From an uncultured Clostridia bacterium (GTDB taxonomy: Bacteria; Bacillota; Clostridia; Christensenellales; Aristaeellaceae), in contig CAMVHE010000004.1 in the NCBI GenBank assembly GCA_947167215.1, positions 1 to 64,000 of the forward strand: a stretch of DNA of 64,000 bases, written 5' to 3'. Positions 1 to 8,370 of the stretch are shown one piece after another. Below the pieces are notes generated by a model. The model was not told where the DNA came from. It saw only the letters and a list, made by a program, of their open reading frames with translations, and searched no databases. The position numbers were made by a program, and so were the translations under genes. Numbering within the stretch: position 1 is the stretch's first letter; each line of letters starts with the position of its first letter.

Positions 1-1
1 C

Positions 2-697
2 GATCTGACTTCCCTTTCTCCGCATGCGCTTTCCGCTGCGCTGGTGCCGGTCGGCCTGACCAGATACCGGGAGCATCTGTTTCCGCTGCGCCCCTATACC
101 CGGGAAGAGGCAAGGCAGATCATCGCCATTGCCGGGGATTTCCAGAAGCGCATGCTGGCCTCTGCCGGAACACGGTTCGTCTTTCCGTCGGATGAATTCT
201 ACCGCATTGCGGACCTTCCGCTTCCGGATGACGAAAGCTACGAGGATTATCCCCAGTATGAAAACGGCGTCGGTCTGCTGCGCCGCTTTGAAGATGAATT
301 TGACACCGCCCTGCGGCTTGACCCGGATAACAGTACGGCAAAGGCCCGCCATGTCATCATTGCCTGCGGGACTTCCGTGGCTCCCTTTCTTCAGGAACAG
401 GTGGACAAGCTCAGGATGCCGCAGGTCACCGTGGAAGTCGTGCCGGTCATCAACCATTTTTTCGGAGAAACCGTTACGGTCTCCGGCCTTCTGACCGGTC
501 AGGACCTGGTCACCGCACTGCATCACCGCCCCTGTGATGAAATTCTCATTACGGCCAACATGATCCGAAAAGGCGATGATGTTTTCCTTGATGATATGCA
601 TCTGTCGGAACTGATTGAAACCCTCGGCGTTCCGGTCATCCCCGTACCGGATGACGGCTCCGATTTTCTCTATGCTCTACGTGGAACGGAGGTATAA
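2..697 (+). CDS. DUF512 family protein, C-terminal part (5' truncated by window edge)
   Basis: The frame is open from base 2 with no upstream stop, so the GTG at 44 is an internal valine codon rather than a start; about 230 residues are visible. The C-terminal half carries hallmarks of DUF512 (FeS oxidoreductase-like proteins with an N-terminal PDZ-like region and a radical SAM core): a NHFFGETVTVSGLLTGQD block followed by an FLDDM stretch. The N-terminal SAM-binding part lies outside the window. DUF512 genes commonly sit directly upstream of der in Clostridia, as here, with only 6 bases before der. The biochemical role of the family is not settled; a link to ribosome or membrane biogenesis is inferred only from the der-plsY neighbourhood. 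Confidence 0.85.
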   Translation, partial: DLTSLSPHALSAALVPVGLTRYREHLFPLRPYTREEARQIIAIAGDFQKRMLASAGTRFVFPSDEFYRIADLPLPDDESYEDYPQYENGVGLLRRFEDEFDTALRLDPDNSTAKARHVIIACGTSVAPFLQEQVDKLRMPQVTVEVVPVINHFFGETVTVSGLLTGQDLVTALHHRPCDEILITANMIRKGDDVFLDDMHLSELIETLGVPVIPVPDDGSDFLYALRGTEV

Positions 698-703
698 TTC
701 CCA

Positions 704-2032
704 ATGTCTAGACCACTTATTGCCATTGTTGGACGCCCCAATGTCGGCAAGTCCACTTTTTTCAACAAAATTGCCGGCCGCCGCATCTCCATCGTGGAAG
801 ATACCCCCGGAGTCACCCGGGACCGCATCTACGCGGACTGCGAATGGCAGGGGCACTTCTTTACCCTGATCGATACCGGCGGCATTGACCCCCGCACCGA
901 TGACATTCTCCTCCGGCAGATGCGCCATCAGGCGGAAATTGCCATCGAAACCTGCGATGTGATCCTCTTCTTTGTGGACGGCCGCACCGGCCTCACCGCC
1001 GATGACGAGGATGTTGGCGCCATGCTCCGGCGGAGCCAGAAGCCCGTCGTGCTGGTGGTCAATAAAATGGACCATGCCGGCATGTCGGACAATCTCTACG
1101 AATTCTACAATCTGGGTCTGGGTGACCCGGTTGCCATCTCCTCCACCAACATGCTCGGTCTCGGCGATCTTCTGGATGAAATCATCAAGCATATTCCCAA
1201 AGAGACCACTCCCGAGCCGGAAGAGAGTACCATCGGCATTGCCGTCGTCGGCCGGCCCAATGTCGGCAAATCCAGCCTTGTAAACCGCATCCTGGGCTCC
1301 GAACGTTCCATGGTTTCCGATATTGCCGGAACTACCCGGGATGCACTGGATACCGCCTTTACCCGTGACGGCCAGCGCTACAATATCATCGACACTGCCG
1401 GAATCCGCAGGAAGCGTGCCATCGAGGATGAATCCATTGAACGCTACAGCATCGTCAGAGCCCTGGCTGCCATCCGCCGCTGTGACGTTGCGCTCATCCT
1501 CATTGATGCCCAGGATGGAGTTACGGAACAGGATACCAAAATTGCAGGCTACGTGCATGACGAAGGAAAAGCTGCCATCATCGTAGTCAACAAATGGGAT
1601 ACCGTGGAAAAGGATACCAAAACCATGGACCAGTTCAAGGCAAAAATCCGCAACGATCTGAAGTTCATGGACTATGCCCCGATTCTGTTCATTTCTGCCC
1701 TCACCGGCCAGCGCCTCCCCAATGTCATCACCACCGTAAAGACGGTCCATGAGCAGGCGACCCGCCGCATCACCACCGGCCTGCTGAATGATATCCTGAC
1801 CGACACCCTTTCCGGTCTGCAGCCGCCGACCATCGCCGGACGAAAACTCAAGGTTTACTATGCCACCCAGCAGAGTGTCAGCCCTCCTACCTTTGTACTC
1901 TTTATCAACGATGAAAGACTGATGCATTTTTCCTATCAGCGCTACATCGAAAACTGCTTCCGCAAAGCATTCGGCTTTGAGGGAACCCCCATCCGTTTCA
2001 TTCTTCGGGAAAAGAACAGCAAGGAGGAATAA
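704..2032 (+). CDS. der: Ribosome biogenesis GTPase Der (EngA)
   Basis: Double-Era GTPase of 442 aa that acts in 50S subunit maturation. Two tandem G domains are visible. The first has GRPNVGKST at residues 10-18 and NKMD near 119. The second has GRPNVGKSS near 182 and NKWD near 296. A C-terminal KH-like domain of about 100 residues completes the normal family architecture and length. The start is well placed behind a GGAGG site (about 688-692) that lies in the end of the preceding gene. It is followed after 3 bases by plsY, a pairing seen in many Firmicutes, and probably belongs to one transcript with the DUF512 gene. Confidence 0.97.
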   Translation: MSRPLIAIVGRPNVGKSTFFNKIAGRRISIVEDTPGVTRDRIYADCEWQGHFFTLIDTGGIDPRTDDILLRQMRHQAEIAIETCDVILFFVDGRTGLTADDEDVGAMLRRSQKPVVLVVNKMDHAGMSDNLYEFYNLGLGDPVAISSTNMLGLGDLLDEIIKHIPKETTPEPEESTIGIAVVGRPNVGKSSLVNRILGSERSMVSDIAGTTRDALDTAFTRDGQRYNIIDTAGIRRKRAIEDESIERYSIVRALAAIRRCDVALILIDAQDGVTEQDTKIAGYVHDEGKAAIIVVNKWDTVEKDTKTMDQFKAKIRNDLKFMDYAPILFISALTGQRLPNVITTVKTVHEQATRRITTGLLNDILTDTLSGLQPPTIAGRKLKVYYATQQSVSPPTFVLFINDERLMHFSYQRYIENCFRKAFGFEGTPIRFILREKNSKEE

Positions 2033-2035
2033 ACG

Positions 2036-2635
2036 ATGCTTCGTCCTGTCATTGCATTCATTATTGCCTATCTTCTCGGCTCCATCTCCACCGGCGCGCT
2101 TCTTTCCCGGCTTCATGGGGAAGATATCCGTTCCAAGGGAAGCGGAAACATCGGAGCCACCAATGTGCTGCGCGTTATGGGGAAGAAATACGGTGCGCTG
2201 ACGCTTGCCGGGGACATGCTCAAGGGCATTCTGGCGGTGCTCATCGCCCGTCTCATCTGCGGCCCGGCCCTGTTCTATGGTCTTCTTGCTTCCCTCGGTG
2301 CCGTGGTCGGTCATAATTTCCCCATCTTCTTCGGCTTTAAAGGCGGAAAGGGAATTGCCACCAGTTTCGGTTCTCTGCTGTTTGTCGTCCCCATTCCCAT
2401 GCTCGGATGCTTTCTGGTGTTCCTGATTACGGTCGCCATTTCCCGCTACGTCTCTCTCGGATCCATACTGGCTGCGGCTTCCTTCCCGATTTTCTGCGCC
2501 CTTGTGATTCCGTTTGAACTGCGCACCTTCCTGCTTGTTCTGCTGATGGCCGCACTCGCCATCTGGCGCCATAAGGCAAACATTAAGCGCCTTATCCGCC
2601 ACGAGGAAAACAAGCTCAGCTTCCACAAGAAATAA
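2036..2635 (+). CDS. plsY: Glycerol-3-phosphate acyltransferase PlsY
   Basis: Integral membrane enzyme of 199 aa that transfers the acyl group of acyl-phosphate to glycerol 3-phosphate, the first step of phospholipid synthesis in most Gram-positive bacteria. The three family motifs are present: SGNIGATN near residues 36-44, GHNFPIFFGFKGGKG near 100-115, and the C-terminal HKANIKRL segment. About five hydrophobic helices are evident. The gene starts 3 bases after der and ends shortly before a strong terminator, so it is the last gene of the DUF512-der-plsY unit. Confidence 0.96.
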   Translation: MLRPVIAFIIAYLLGSISTGALLSRLHGEDIRSKGSGNIGATNVLRVMGKKYGALTLAGDMLKGILAVLIARLICGPALFYGLLASLGAVVGHNFPIFFGFKGGKGIATSFGSLLFVVPIPMLGCFLVFLITVAISRYVSLGSILAAASFPIFCALVIPFELRTFLLVLLMAALAIWRHKANIKRLIRHEENKLSFHKK

Positions 2636-2675
2636 TGTTTCCTGTTCTTTTGCGGATGCCGCGAATGAACGGACC

Positions 2676-2707
2676 AAAGCCCTGATCGCAAGTGATCAGG
2701 GCTTTTC
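2676..2707 (+). terminator. Rho-independent terminator after plsY
   Basis: A perfect 12-bp inverted repeat, AAAGCCCTGATC (2676-2687) and GATCAGGGCTTT (2694-2705), has a 6-base loop and ends in a T run on the plus strand. It closes the der-plsY transcript. Confidence 0.9.
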
Positions 2708-2768
2708 TGTATGCTGTTCCGGCTTTGAATGCCGGATATTCTCCACTGCTGCAGGACCGATTTCCATC

Positions 2769-2799
2769 AAAAAAGGGCCCGGAAAGGTTTTCCAGGCCC
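2769..2799 (-). terminator. Terminator of the aldo/keto reductase gene
   Basis: A GC-rich imperfect hairpin (2775-2799; arms GGGCCcGGAAA and TTTTCCaGGCCC) lies just beyond the end of the minus-strand reductase gene. Read on the minus strand it is followed by six T residues (2774-2769). Confidence 0.75.
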
Positions 2800-2829
2800 G
2801 GAAAGGTTCGGTTAAAAACGAAAGGAGCG

Positions 2830-3957
2830 TCAGTTCTGCTGGTCCAGCAGTTCGGATGCCTGTGCCAGCAGCTGGATGATTTCGAGGTGCTGCGGGCAGA
2901 CGCCTTCGCACTGTCCGCATCCGATGCAGTCCCCTGCCTTTCCTCCTCCTGCCGTCATGTTGGCATAGAAGGAATGTGGCCGGTTCTCCTTCGGGAACAG
3001 GCGCATGGTATTCATCGCCTTGAAGATTTCCGGGATATTGATATGCATCGGGCAGCCATCCGTACAGTATCTGCATGCCGTGCAGCCGATCAGCGGCGTA
3101 TTCATCATTTCCGCCGCGACCTCCTTCACCAGTGCCATTTCCTCTTCGGACAGCGGCCGGAAGGGGCTGAAGGTCTTCAGGTTATCTGCCATCTGCTCCT
3201 CATTGCTCATGCCGGACAGCACTGTCATTACCCCGGGGAGCGAAGCTGCAAAACGCAGCGCCCAGGATGCGACAGAAGCTTCGGGATTCGCCGCCCGGAA
3301 TTTAGCCTCAATCTCCGGCGTCACCTCGGCCAGTCTTCCTCCTTTTACCGGTTCCATGATGATCATGGGAATGTTTCTTTGCCTCAGAATGGAATAAATG
3401 CGTCCGGCGTCCACCACGGGATTGCTCCAGTCAAGATAATTGAGCTGAATCTGAACGAACTCCACCTCCGGATGCCGGTCAAGCACTTCGACCAGAAGCT
3501 CCGCAGTTCCATGGAACGAAAAACCGAAGTGACGGATCTTTCCTTCTTCCTTCTTCTTCAGACACCAGTTAAAGCAGTCCATGTCTTCGTATACGGAAAC
3601 ATGATGGCCATTCTCCAGGGAATGAAGGAGGTAGAAATCAAAATAATCCACGCCGGCACGCTCCATCTGCTCGGCCAGGATGCGGTCTCTGTCCTCCGGT
3701 TTTTTGATGCTCCAGGCAGGAAGCTTTGTCGCAAGATAGAAGCTGTCCCGCGGATAGCGCTCCACAATGGCGCTTCGCACTTCCACCTCGGATTTGCCCC
3801 CATGGTACACATAGGCCGTATCAAAATAATTCAGCCCGGCAGCCATGTAAGCGTCTACCATCCTGCATACCTGTTCATGATCAATTTCACCATTCAATTG
3901 CGGAAGCCTCATCAGGCCAAAACCAAGCTTCGACATCTTGCTGAGATCAATGCTCAT
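2830..3957 (-). CDS. Aldo/keto reductase with C-terminal 2x[4Fe-4S] ferredoxin domain
   Basis: Predicted NAD(P)H-linked oxidoreductase of 375 aa. An aldo/keto reductase TIM barrel (residues 1-280) has the catalytic Asp46 and Tyr51 in DTAYVYHG, Lys in ATKLP and His in LLHS. A C-terminal ferredoxin-like segment has two Cys clusters, CTACRYCTDGC at 292-302 and CIGCGQCEGVC at 344-354, each followed by Pro or a similar spacing typical of 4Fe-4S sites. This AKR-ferredoxin fusion is common in anaerobes; the substrate is not known. The start is supported by GGAGG 5-6 bases upstream. It is a single-gene unit with its own minus-strand promoter and terminator. Confidence 0.9.
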   Translation of the reverse strand: MSIDLSKMSKLGFGLMRLPQLNGEIDHEQVCRMVDAYMAAGLNYFDTAYVYHGGKSEVEVRSAIVERYPRDSFYLATKLPAWSIKKPEDRDRILAEQMERAGVDYFDFYLLHSLENGHHVSVYEDMDCFNWCLKKKEEGKIRHFGFSFHGTAELLVEVLDRHPEVEFVQIQLNYLDWSNPVVDAGRIYSILRQRNIPMIIMEPVKGGRLAEVTPEIEAKFRAANPEASVASWALRFAASLPGVMTVLSGMSNEEQMADNLKTFSPFRPLSEEEMALVKEVAAEMMNTPLIGCTACRYCTDGCPMHINIPEIFKAMNTMRLFPKENRPHSFYANMTAGGGKAGDCIGCGQCEGVCPQHLEIIQLLAQASELLDQQN

Positions 3958-3992
3958 TTTATTCCTCCTATTCCAACCATTCAGGTTCTTTC

Positions 3993-4022
3993 ATAATATC
4001 ACACCATTCATATAAAAGCCAA
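3993..4022 (-). promoter_or_regulatory. Probable promoter of the aldo/keto reductase gene
   Basis: On the minus strand TTGGCT (4022-4017) and TATTAT (3998-3993) are separated by 18 bp and lie about 36 bases upstream of the start codon. The -35 match is only moderate. Confidence 0.5.
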
Positions 4023-4195
4023 TCCTGCTTCAGGGCTTCTACCACCGGGCAGGACGAATCCGCCTTATGGGAAAATCACATTTCCCGATACAATTATTTT
4101 TCCCGTAATCATTTTTAACATTCGCAGAAAAGGCTTTTTGTGAAGAGTGGGCAACTTCCCGGGATGACAGGTAAGGCCCATTGCAGTAAAAGCTT

Positions 4196-5272
4196 TTATA
4201 TCAGTCCCACCGGGTGGCAATAGACGGATGCAATGCTTCTGAAAACGGGAACGATGGGAAAGTTCTCCAGGTCAAAGGAATGTGTGGAATGTGTGATCTC
4301 CGAAATCAGAATATGAACCGCAAGATAGGACTGCTTTGACGGATACTGATATATCGATGCCGTGAGAATGCCGTTCTGAAAAAAAGGAAGCAGCTCGGGA
4401 AAAGCATCCGTTCCGATCAGGGTAAGTTCCGGTTTCGAGGGAACATCCGACAGCGCCTGACAGGCAGTAAGTGTTTCTCTTGCAGACACCGCATAGATGC
4501 CGACCACATCATCCATTTTCTGCACCCAGTTCTGGACGAATGCCTTCAGTTTCGGAAGATCATGGTAAAGATGGGTCTCCATAATCTGGATACGCGTGCA
4601 TTCCTTCTCCATACGGGTACAGAAATCGTTGCTTCTTGCAACCTGCATCGGGTTGTTTCTGTCTCCTGCAAGCAGCAGCAGGTTCCCTTCGGTCCTGCGG
4701 TGCATGGAAGCAAAAAGATCCGCCCCCAGAGATCCGATGCTGCGATTGGCATCAATGGCAAAGCATCGGTGCCCCTGACTGAACGTATCCACACAGGAGT
4801 TGATCACAAAAACAGGGATGCCTTTATCTTCAAATTTCTGGATCAGCCGGTCCACCGCTTCATTGCGGCGCAGAACCGTGATCAGCCCTTCCACCGGTTT
4901 CTGCGTATCAGAAAGCCAGGATTCCAATATTTCCACACACTGGTCAGAGCCAGGCTCCGCGTAGCCTCTGACAATCTCAATCTGATAGATTGCCATTTCC
5001 GAACATGCTTTTTCGATTCCCTGCCACAGATAGGAAAAGAAATAACGATTGTCTTTTTCCGGCTTGGGCAGGAGCACCCCAAGACGAATTGCAGAGCGCC
5101 GCAGTGCGGAAGCCGCAGCGTTTGGCGTATAGCCCAGACGCTCCGCTTCTTTCAGGATAAGCTGTTTGGTTTTCTCGCTGTACCCTCCCTTATTGTGGAG
5201 CGCCCGCTGCACCGTCCCGATGGAAAGATGCAGGTTTTCCGCTATGGTCTTGAGCTTTGGCGTTTCTTCCAT
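4196..5272 (-). CDS. LacI-family transcriptional repressor, probable regulator of the TRAP/sulfatase operon
   Basis: 358-aa DNA-binding protein. The N-terminus carries a LacI-type helix-turn-helix (LKTIAENLHLSIGTVQRAL) and hinge helix (YTPNAAASALRR). The rest is a periplasmic-binding-protein-like sensor domain (IRLGVLLPKPEKDNRYFF onward, about residues 60-340). I place the start at 5272 because AAGGAG lies 9 bases upstream of that ATG; a longer frame to 5350 adds 26 residues with no ribosome site. It is divergent from dctP, and its own upstream region contains one of three similar AACGTT-centred sites, which suggests it controls both itself and the TRAP operon. The effector is presumably the transported or desulfated compound. 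Confidence 0.9.
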   Translation of the reverse strand: MEETPKLKTIAENLHLSIGTVQRALHNKGGYSEKTKQLILKEAERLGYTPNAAASALRRSAIRLGVLLPKPEKDNRYFFSYLWQGIEKACSEMAIYQIEIVRGYAEPGSDQCVEILESWLSDTQKPVEGLITVLRRNEAVDRLIQKFEDKGIPVFVINSCVDTFSQGHRCFAIDANRSIGSLGADLFASMHRRTEGNLLLLAGDRNNPMQVARSNDFCTRMEKECTRIQIMETHLYHDLPKLKAFVQNWVQKMDDVVGIYAVSARETLTACQALSDVPSKPELTLIGTDAFPELLPFFQNGILTASIYQYPSKQSYLAVHILISEITHSTHSFDLENFPIVPVFRSIASVYCHPVGLI

Positions 5273-5373
5273 GTGTTTTTTCTCCTTCTGAAAACTGTTT
5301 TCCATTATAACCAAACGCCGGGTTGAACTCAAGAAAAAAAAGCACATCATCTCTTTTATCTTCAGTATTTACG

Positions 5374-5383
5374 CAAACGTTAT
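5374..5383. promoter_or_regulatory. LacI-type operator-like site 1
   Basis: CAAACGTTAT matches the perfect palindrome ATAACGTTAT of the two downstream sites at 8 of 10 positions. Its centre is exactly 69 bp from the centre of site 2, and it sits on the repressor-gene side of the intergenic region. Confidence 0.6.
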
Positions 5384-5435
5384 TTCTTTTTATTCTGTTA
5401 AATTATTGAGTAGGAAAAAATTTTGATTTTTCTTG

Positions 5436-5464
5436 TTGACAGATAACGTTATTTGAAATATACT
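5436..5464 (+). promoter_or_regulatory. Strong sigma-A promoter of the TRAP/sulfatase operon
   Basis: A consensus TTGACA (5436-5441) and TATACT (5459-5464) are separated by exactly 17 bp. The spacer contains operator site 2, so a bound repressor would occlude RNA polymerase. Confidence 0.9.
5443..5452. promoter_or_regulatory. LacI-type operator site 2 (in the promoter spacer)
   Basis: ATAACGTTAT is a perfect 10-bp palindrome with the central CG typical of LacI/CcpA-family operators. It lies between the -35 and -10 boxes. Confidence 0.8.
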
Positions 5465-5510
5465 AGAGCCAGTTTGAAGGATACGGCCGATCCTTCCCAT
5501 CACTTATTGC

Positions 5511-5522
5511 AATAACGTTATT
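5511..5522. promoter_or_regulatory. LacI-type operator site 3 (before the dctP ribosome site)
   Basis: AATAACGTTATT is a perfect 12-bp palindrome, centred 69 bp downstream of site 2 and just upstream of the AAAGGAG ribosome site of dctP. Confidence 0.8.
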
Positions 5523-5539
5523 TTCAAAGGAGTGTTCCC

Positions 5540-6523
5540 ATGAAAAAGATCATCCTTACGCTGGCTCTCTTAGCCCTCGTCGTCTTCTCTTTTACCGCTA
5601 CCGCAGAAGACTCCCGTACCTTCCGTATTGCACTCCAGAACGGTGAAAAGCATCCCCTCTGCATGGGCGTTGCGAAATTCGGAGAAATCCTCTCTGAGAA
5701 AACCAACGGCCGTCTCACCCTGGACATCTACTACAGTGCTTCCCTCGGTGACAAGGCCACCACTGCACAGGGCCTTCAGACCGGAACCATTGACGGTGCC
5801 ATGCTCATGAGCGGCGTTATCGCCGATTATGGCTGCGATGACCTCCGCGTCTTCACCCTTCCCTATCTTTTCGATTCTGTCGCCCATGCCCGTGCCTTTG
5901 TAAAGAGCGAAGCCGGACGCGCACTGCTGGATAAGGTGCAGTCCGAGGGAACCGGCATCGTCTGCATTGGTGCCTATCAGGAGTCTTCCCGCAACTATTT
6001 CTTCACAAAGAAAGCGGTTAAGCACCCCTCCGATATGAAAAACCTCCAGATCCGCTGCCAGGAAGGCTCCGTCTACTATGATGCCGTGGAAGCCATGGGT
6101 GCCTATGCCCAGTCAGTTGCATTCTCCGAGCTTTATTCCGCGCTGCAGTCCGGCGTGGTGGACGGCGCAGAACAGCCCCTGTCCGGATTTGTGAACAACG
6201 CTTTCCCGGAAGTTGCCAAGTACTATGTGCTGGATGGTCACGAAACCAGCCCCAACCTGATTCTGTTCTCCGAGATGACCTGGAACAGCCTCACCGATGA
6301 GGATCGTGCAGTGATTCTTGAGGCAATGGAAGAGTCCGTTCCCTATTTTGAAGAACTCTCCGACAGCAAGGATGCCGAATATCTGCAGCAGATCAAGGAT
6401 TCCGGCGTCGAAGTCATCGATGTGGACGTAGCCGAATGGCAGGAAGCCTGCTCCGCAGTGTATGACAAATACGGCAAGGAATTCGATGATATCATTTCCG
6501 CAATCAAGGCCACGGCCTATTGA
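5540..6523 (+). CDS. dctP: TRAP transporter solute-binding protein (DctP family)
   Basis: Secreted substrate-binding subunit of a tripartite TRAP transporter, 327 aa. A signal peptide (MKKIILTLALLALVVFSFTA, cleavage near residue 22) is followed by a DctP/TAXI-like fold. The family's conserved ligand-binding arginine is probably in the LQIRCQEG segment, and the sequence SALQSGVVDGAEQP is typical of the family. Ligands of DctP proteins are usually organic acids or sugar acids bound through the arginine-carboxylate pair. The ribosome site AAAGGAG (5525-5531) fits the start. It heads the dctPQM-sulfatase operon and is separated from dctQ by a hairpin. Confidence 0.94.
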   Translation: MKKIILTLALLALVVFSFTATAEDSRTFRIALQNGEKHPLCMGVAKFGEILSEKTNGRLTLDIYYSASLGDKATTAQGLQTGTIDGAMLMSGVIADYGCDDLRVFTLPYLFDSVAHARAFVKSEAGRALLDKVQSEGTGIVCIGAYQESSRNYFFTKKAVKHPSDMKNLQIRCQEGSVYYDAVEAMGAYAQSVAFSELYSALQSGVVDGAEQPLSGFVNNAFPEVAKYYVLDGHETSPNLILFSEMTWNSLTDEDRAVILEAMEESVPYFEELSDSKDAEYLQQIKDSGVEVIDVDVAEWQEACSAVYDKYGKEFDDIISAIKATAY

Positions 6524-6532
6524 GTTTTTCCG

Positions 6533-6563
6533 AAAAGGGAATGGGCTAGCCATTCCCTTTTTT
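6533..6563 (+). terminator. Intercistronic hairpin between dctP and dctQ
   Basis: Arms GGGAATGG (6537-6544) and CCATTCCC (6550-6557), flanked by AAAA and a run of six T. It has the form of a terminator but lies inside the operon, so it probably gives partial termination or protects the 3' end of the dctP message and raises binding protein above permease. Confidence 0.8.
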
Positions 6564-6582
6564 CCTTGAAAGGAGTAGAAAG

Positions 6583-7071
6583 ATGTTTTCCGACAATAAA
6601 CTCCTCGATAAGATCGCTGACGCCATTTCCAACGTCATGATCACCATCTGCATGCTTCTCTTCGCAGTAATGGTCTTCTCTGTCTCCTACGGAGTCATCG
6701 GACGGTATATTCCCTTCATCCGCAATCCGCGCTGGACTCAGGAACTTGCCATCCTCTGCATGGTCTGGCTCTGTTTTGTTTCCTCCGGCTACGCAATCAA
6801 GAATGCGCTGCATGTGCGCATGACAATTCTGACCAACCTTCTTCCATTGAAAGTACAGCGGATATTATCACGGCTTGCCTACGTTCTCCTGCTTGCTGTC
6901 AATATCTTCTTTGTTATATATGGCATCCAGCTGATGTATCTGACCCGCCGCGCCCGCATGTCTGCAACCAGATGGCCCATGATGATCATCTATCTCTCCG
7001 TTGTTGTTGGAGGTGTTTACGGGGCTGCCATGTCCCTTTACCGCGTACTGAAAGGAGACATGAAAAAATGA
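6583..7071 (+). CDS. dctQ: TRAP transporter small permease (DctQ family)
   Basis: 162-aa membrane protein with four predicted hydrophobic helices and the DctQ signature around residues 40-75 (RYIPFIRNPRWTQELAIL then VWLCFVSSGYAIKN). It forms the membrane complex with DctM. The start follows GAAAGGAG. The stop overlaps the DctM start as ATGA (7068-7071), so the two subunits are translationally coupled. Confidence 0.94.
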   Translation: MFSDNKLLDKIADAISNVMITICMLLFAVMVFSVSYGVIGRYIPFIRNPRWTQELAILCMVWLCFVSSGYAIKNALHVRMTILTNLLPLKVQRILSRLAYVLLLAVNIFFVIYGIQLMYLTRRARMSATRWPMMIIYLSVVVGGVYGAAMSLYRVLKGDMKK

Positions 7072-8360
7072 ATCTGACCGCCATTATGCTCCTGCTGGAC
7101 TTGTTTTTTCTCATTATCTTCTTATCCGGTCATATTTCCTATGCCATGATTGCCTCCTCCGCGGTGACCATCCTCTACCTGGGCCTTTCCCCCACGCAGG
7201 TCATTAATACGCTGGTAGATGCCGTGGACGGTTTCACCTTCCTGGCAATTCCGTTCTTTATTCTGGCAGGCGACCTGATGAGCCACGGCGGCATCTCCGA
7301 AAGGCTCATTCTTCTTGCGGATGCCTGTGTCGGATGGATGCGTGGCGGTCTTGCCATGGTAAACATTGTTGCCTCCATCTTCTTTGGCGGCATTTCCGGC
7401 TCCGCCACAGCAGACACTGCTTCTCTGGGCGCAATCCTCATTCCCATGATGCACCGCCAGGGCTATGACGACGAATTCTCCGCCGCAGTCACCATGACCA
7501 GTTCAGTGCAGGGCATGCTGATTCCCCCCAGTCACAACATGATCATCTATGCCATGGCGGCAGGCGGACTGTCCGTCAGTGCCCTTTTCATGGCCGGTAT
7601 TGTTCCCGGCCTGCTTCTGGGCCTTGCGCTGATGATCTTCAGCTATATCCTTTCCGTAAAACGGCATTACCCCAAGGGAGATGCCTTCTCGATGAAGCGT
7701 CTGCTTTCTGCCATCCGGCAGTCCGTCTGGGGCATGGGCACCGTCATTATTGTTGTCATCGGTGTGGTCTTCGGTGTTTTCACCGCTACGGAATCCGCAG
7801 CAATTGCCTGCCTGTATGCCATACTCGTGTCCACCCTGATCTACCACGAACTGTCCCCGAAGGATATGCTCAAAGTGGTGAAGAACAGCATCCGCACCCT
7901 GTCCACCGTGCTGATCCTGATCGCGGCCTCCGGTCCTTTCGGGTTCTGCATCACCTACCTGAAAATTCCCTCCCTGGTGGTAGAAGCCCTGATGGGCCTG
8001 ACGGCCAACCGCTACCTGCTACTTCTGCTGATCAACGGCATCATCCTCGCTTTGGGCACCATCCTCGGCATGGCTTCCATCATTGTCATTGTCACACCGA
8101 TCCTTCTGCCCATCCTGCTGAATATCGGCCTTTCTCCCATACAGTTCGGCGTCATGCTCATCCTGAACTGCGGCATTGGCCTGATAACTCCCCCGGTCGG
8201 AGGCGTACTGTTTATCGGCAGCGGACTTACAGGAAAATCCATCGAAGACCTCACCAAACAGACCTTCCCCTTCCTGCTTGTCATGCTGTTCGTCCTGCTT
8301 CTTGTAACCTATTGTCCCGCATTTTCCCTGGCTCTTCCGCAAGCTCTCGGACTGATCTAA
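7068..8360 (+). CDS. dctM: TRAP transporter large permease (DctM family)
   Basis: 430-aa membrane protein with about 11-12 hydrophobic helices. It carries the DctM motifs FLAIPFFILAGDLMSHGGIS and FFGGISGSATADTASLGAIL, and the family's C-terminal GLITPPVGG segment. This is the sodium-coupled transport channel of the TRAP system. The start at 7068 is chosen because AAGGAGA precedes it and it overlaps the dctQ stop; a longer open frame from 6972 would run inside dctQ. The next gene starts 10 bases later. Confidence 0.95.
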   Translation: MNLTAIMLLLDLFFLIIFLSGHISYAMIASSAVTILYLGLSPTQVINTLVDAVDGFTFLAIPFFILAGDLMSHGGISERLILLADACVGWMRGGLAMVNIVASIFFGGISGSATADTASLGAILIPMMHRQGYDDEFSAAVTMTSSVQGMLIPPSHNMIIYAMAAGGLSVSALFMAGIVPGLLLGLALMIFSYILSVKRHYPKGDAFSMKRLLSAIRQSVWGMGTVIIVVIGVVFGVFTATESAAIACLYAILVSTLIYHELSPKDMLKVVKNSIRTLSTVLILIAASGPFGFCITYLKIPSLVVEALMGLTANRYLLLLLINGIILALGTILGMASIIVIVTPILLPILLNIGLSPIQFGVMLILNCGIGLITPPVGGVLFIGSGLTGKSIEDLTKQTFPFLLVMLFVLLLVTYCPAFSLALPQALGLI

Positions 8361-8370
8361 GGAGACCACT

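Noticed and set aside
677-2677. A 666-codon open frame on the minus strand across der and plsY
   Set aside because: It mirrors the codon pattern of der and plsY, has no ribosome site and no recognisable domain. It is an antisense shadow.
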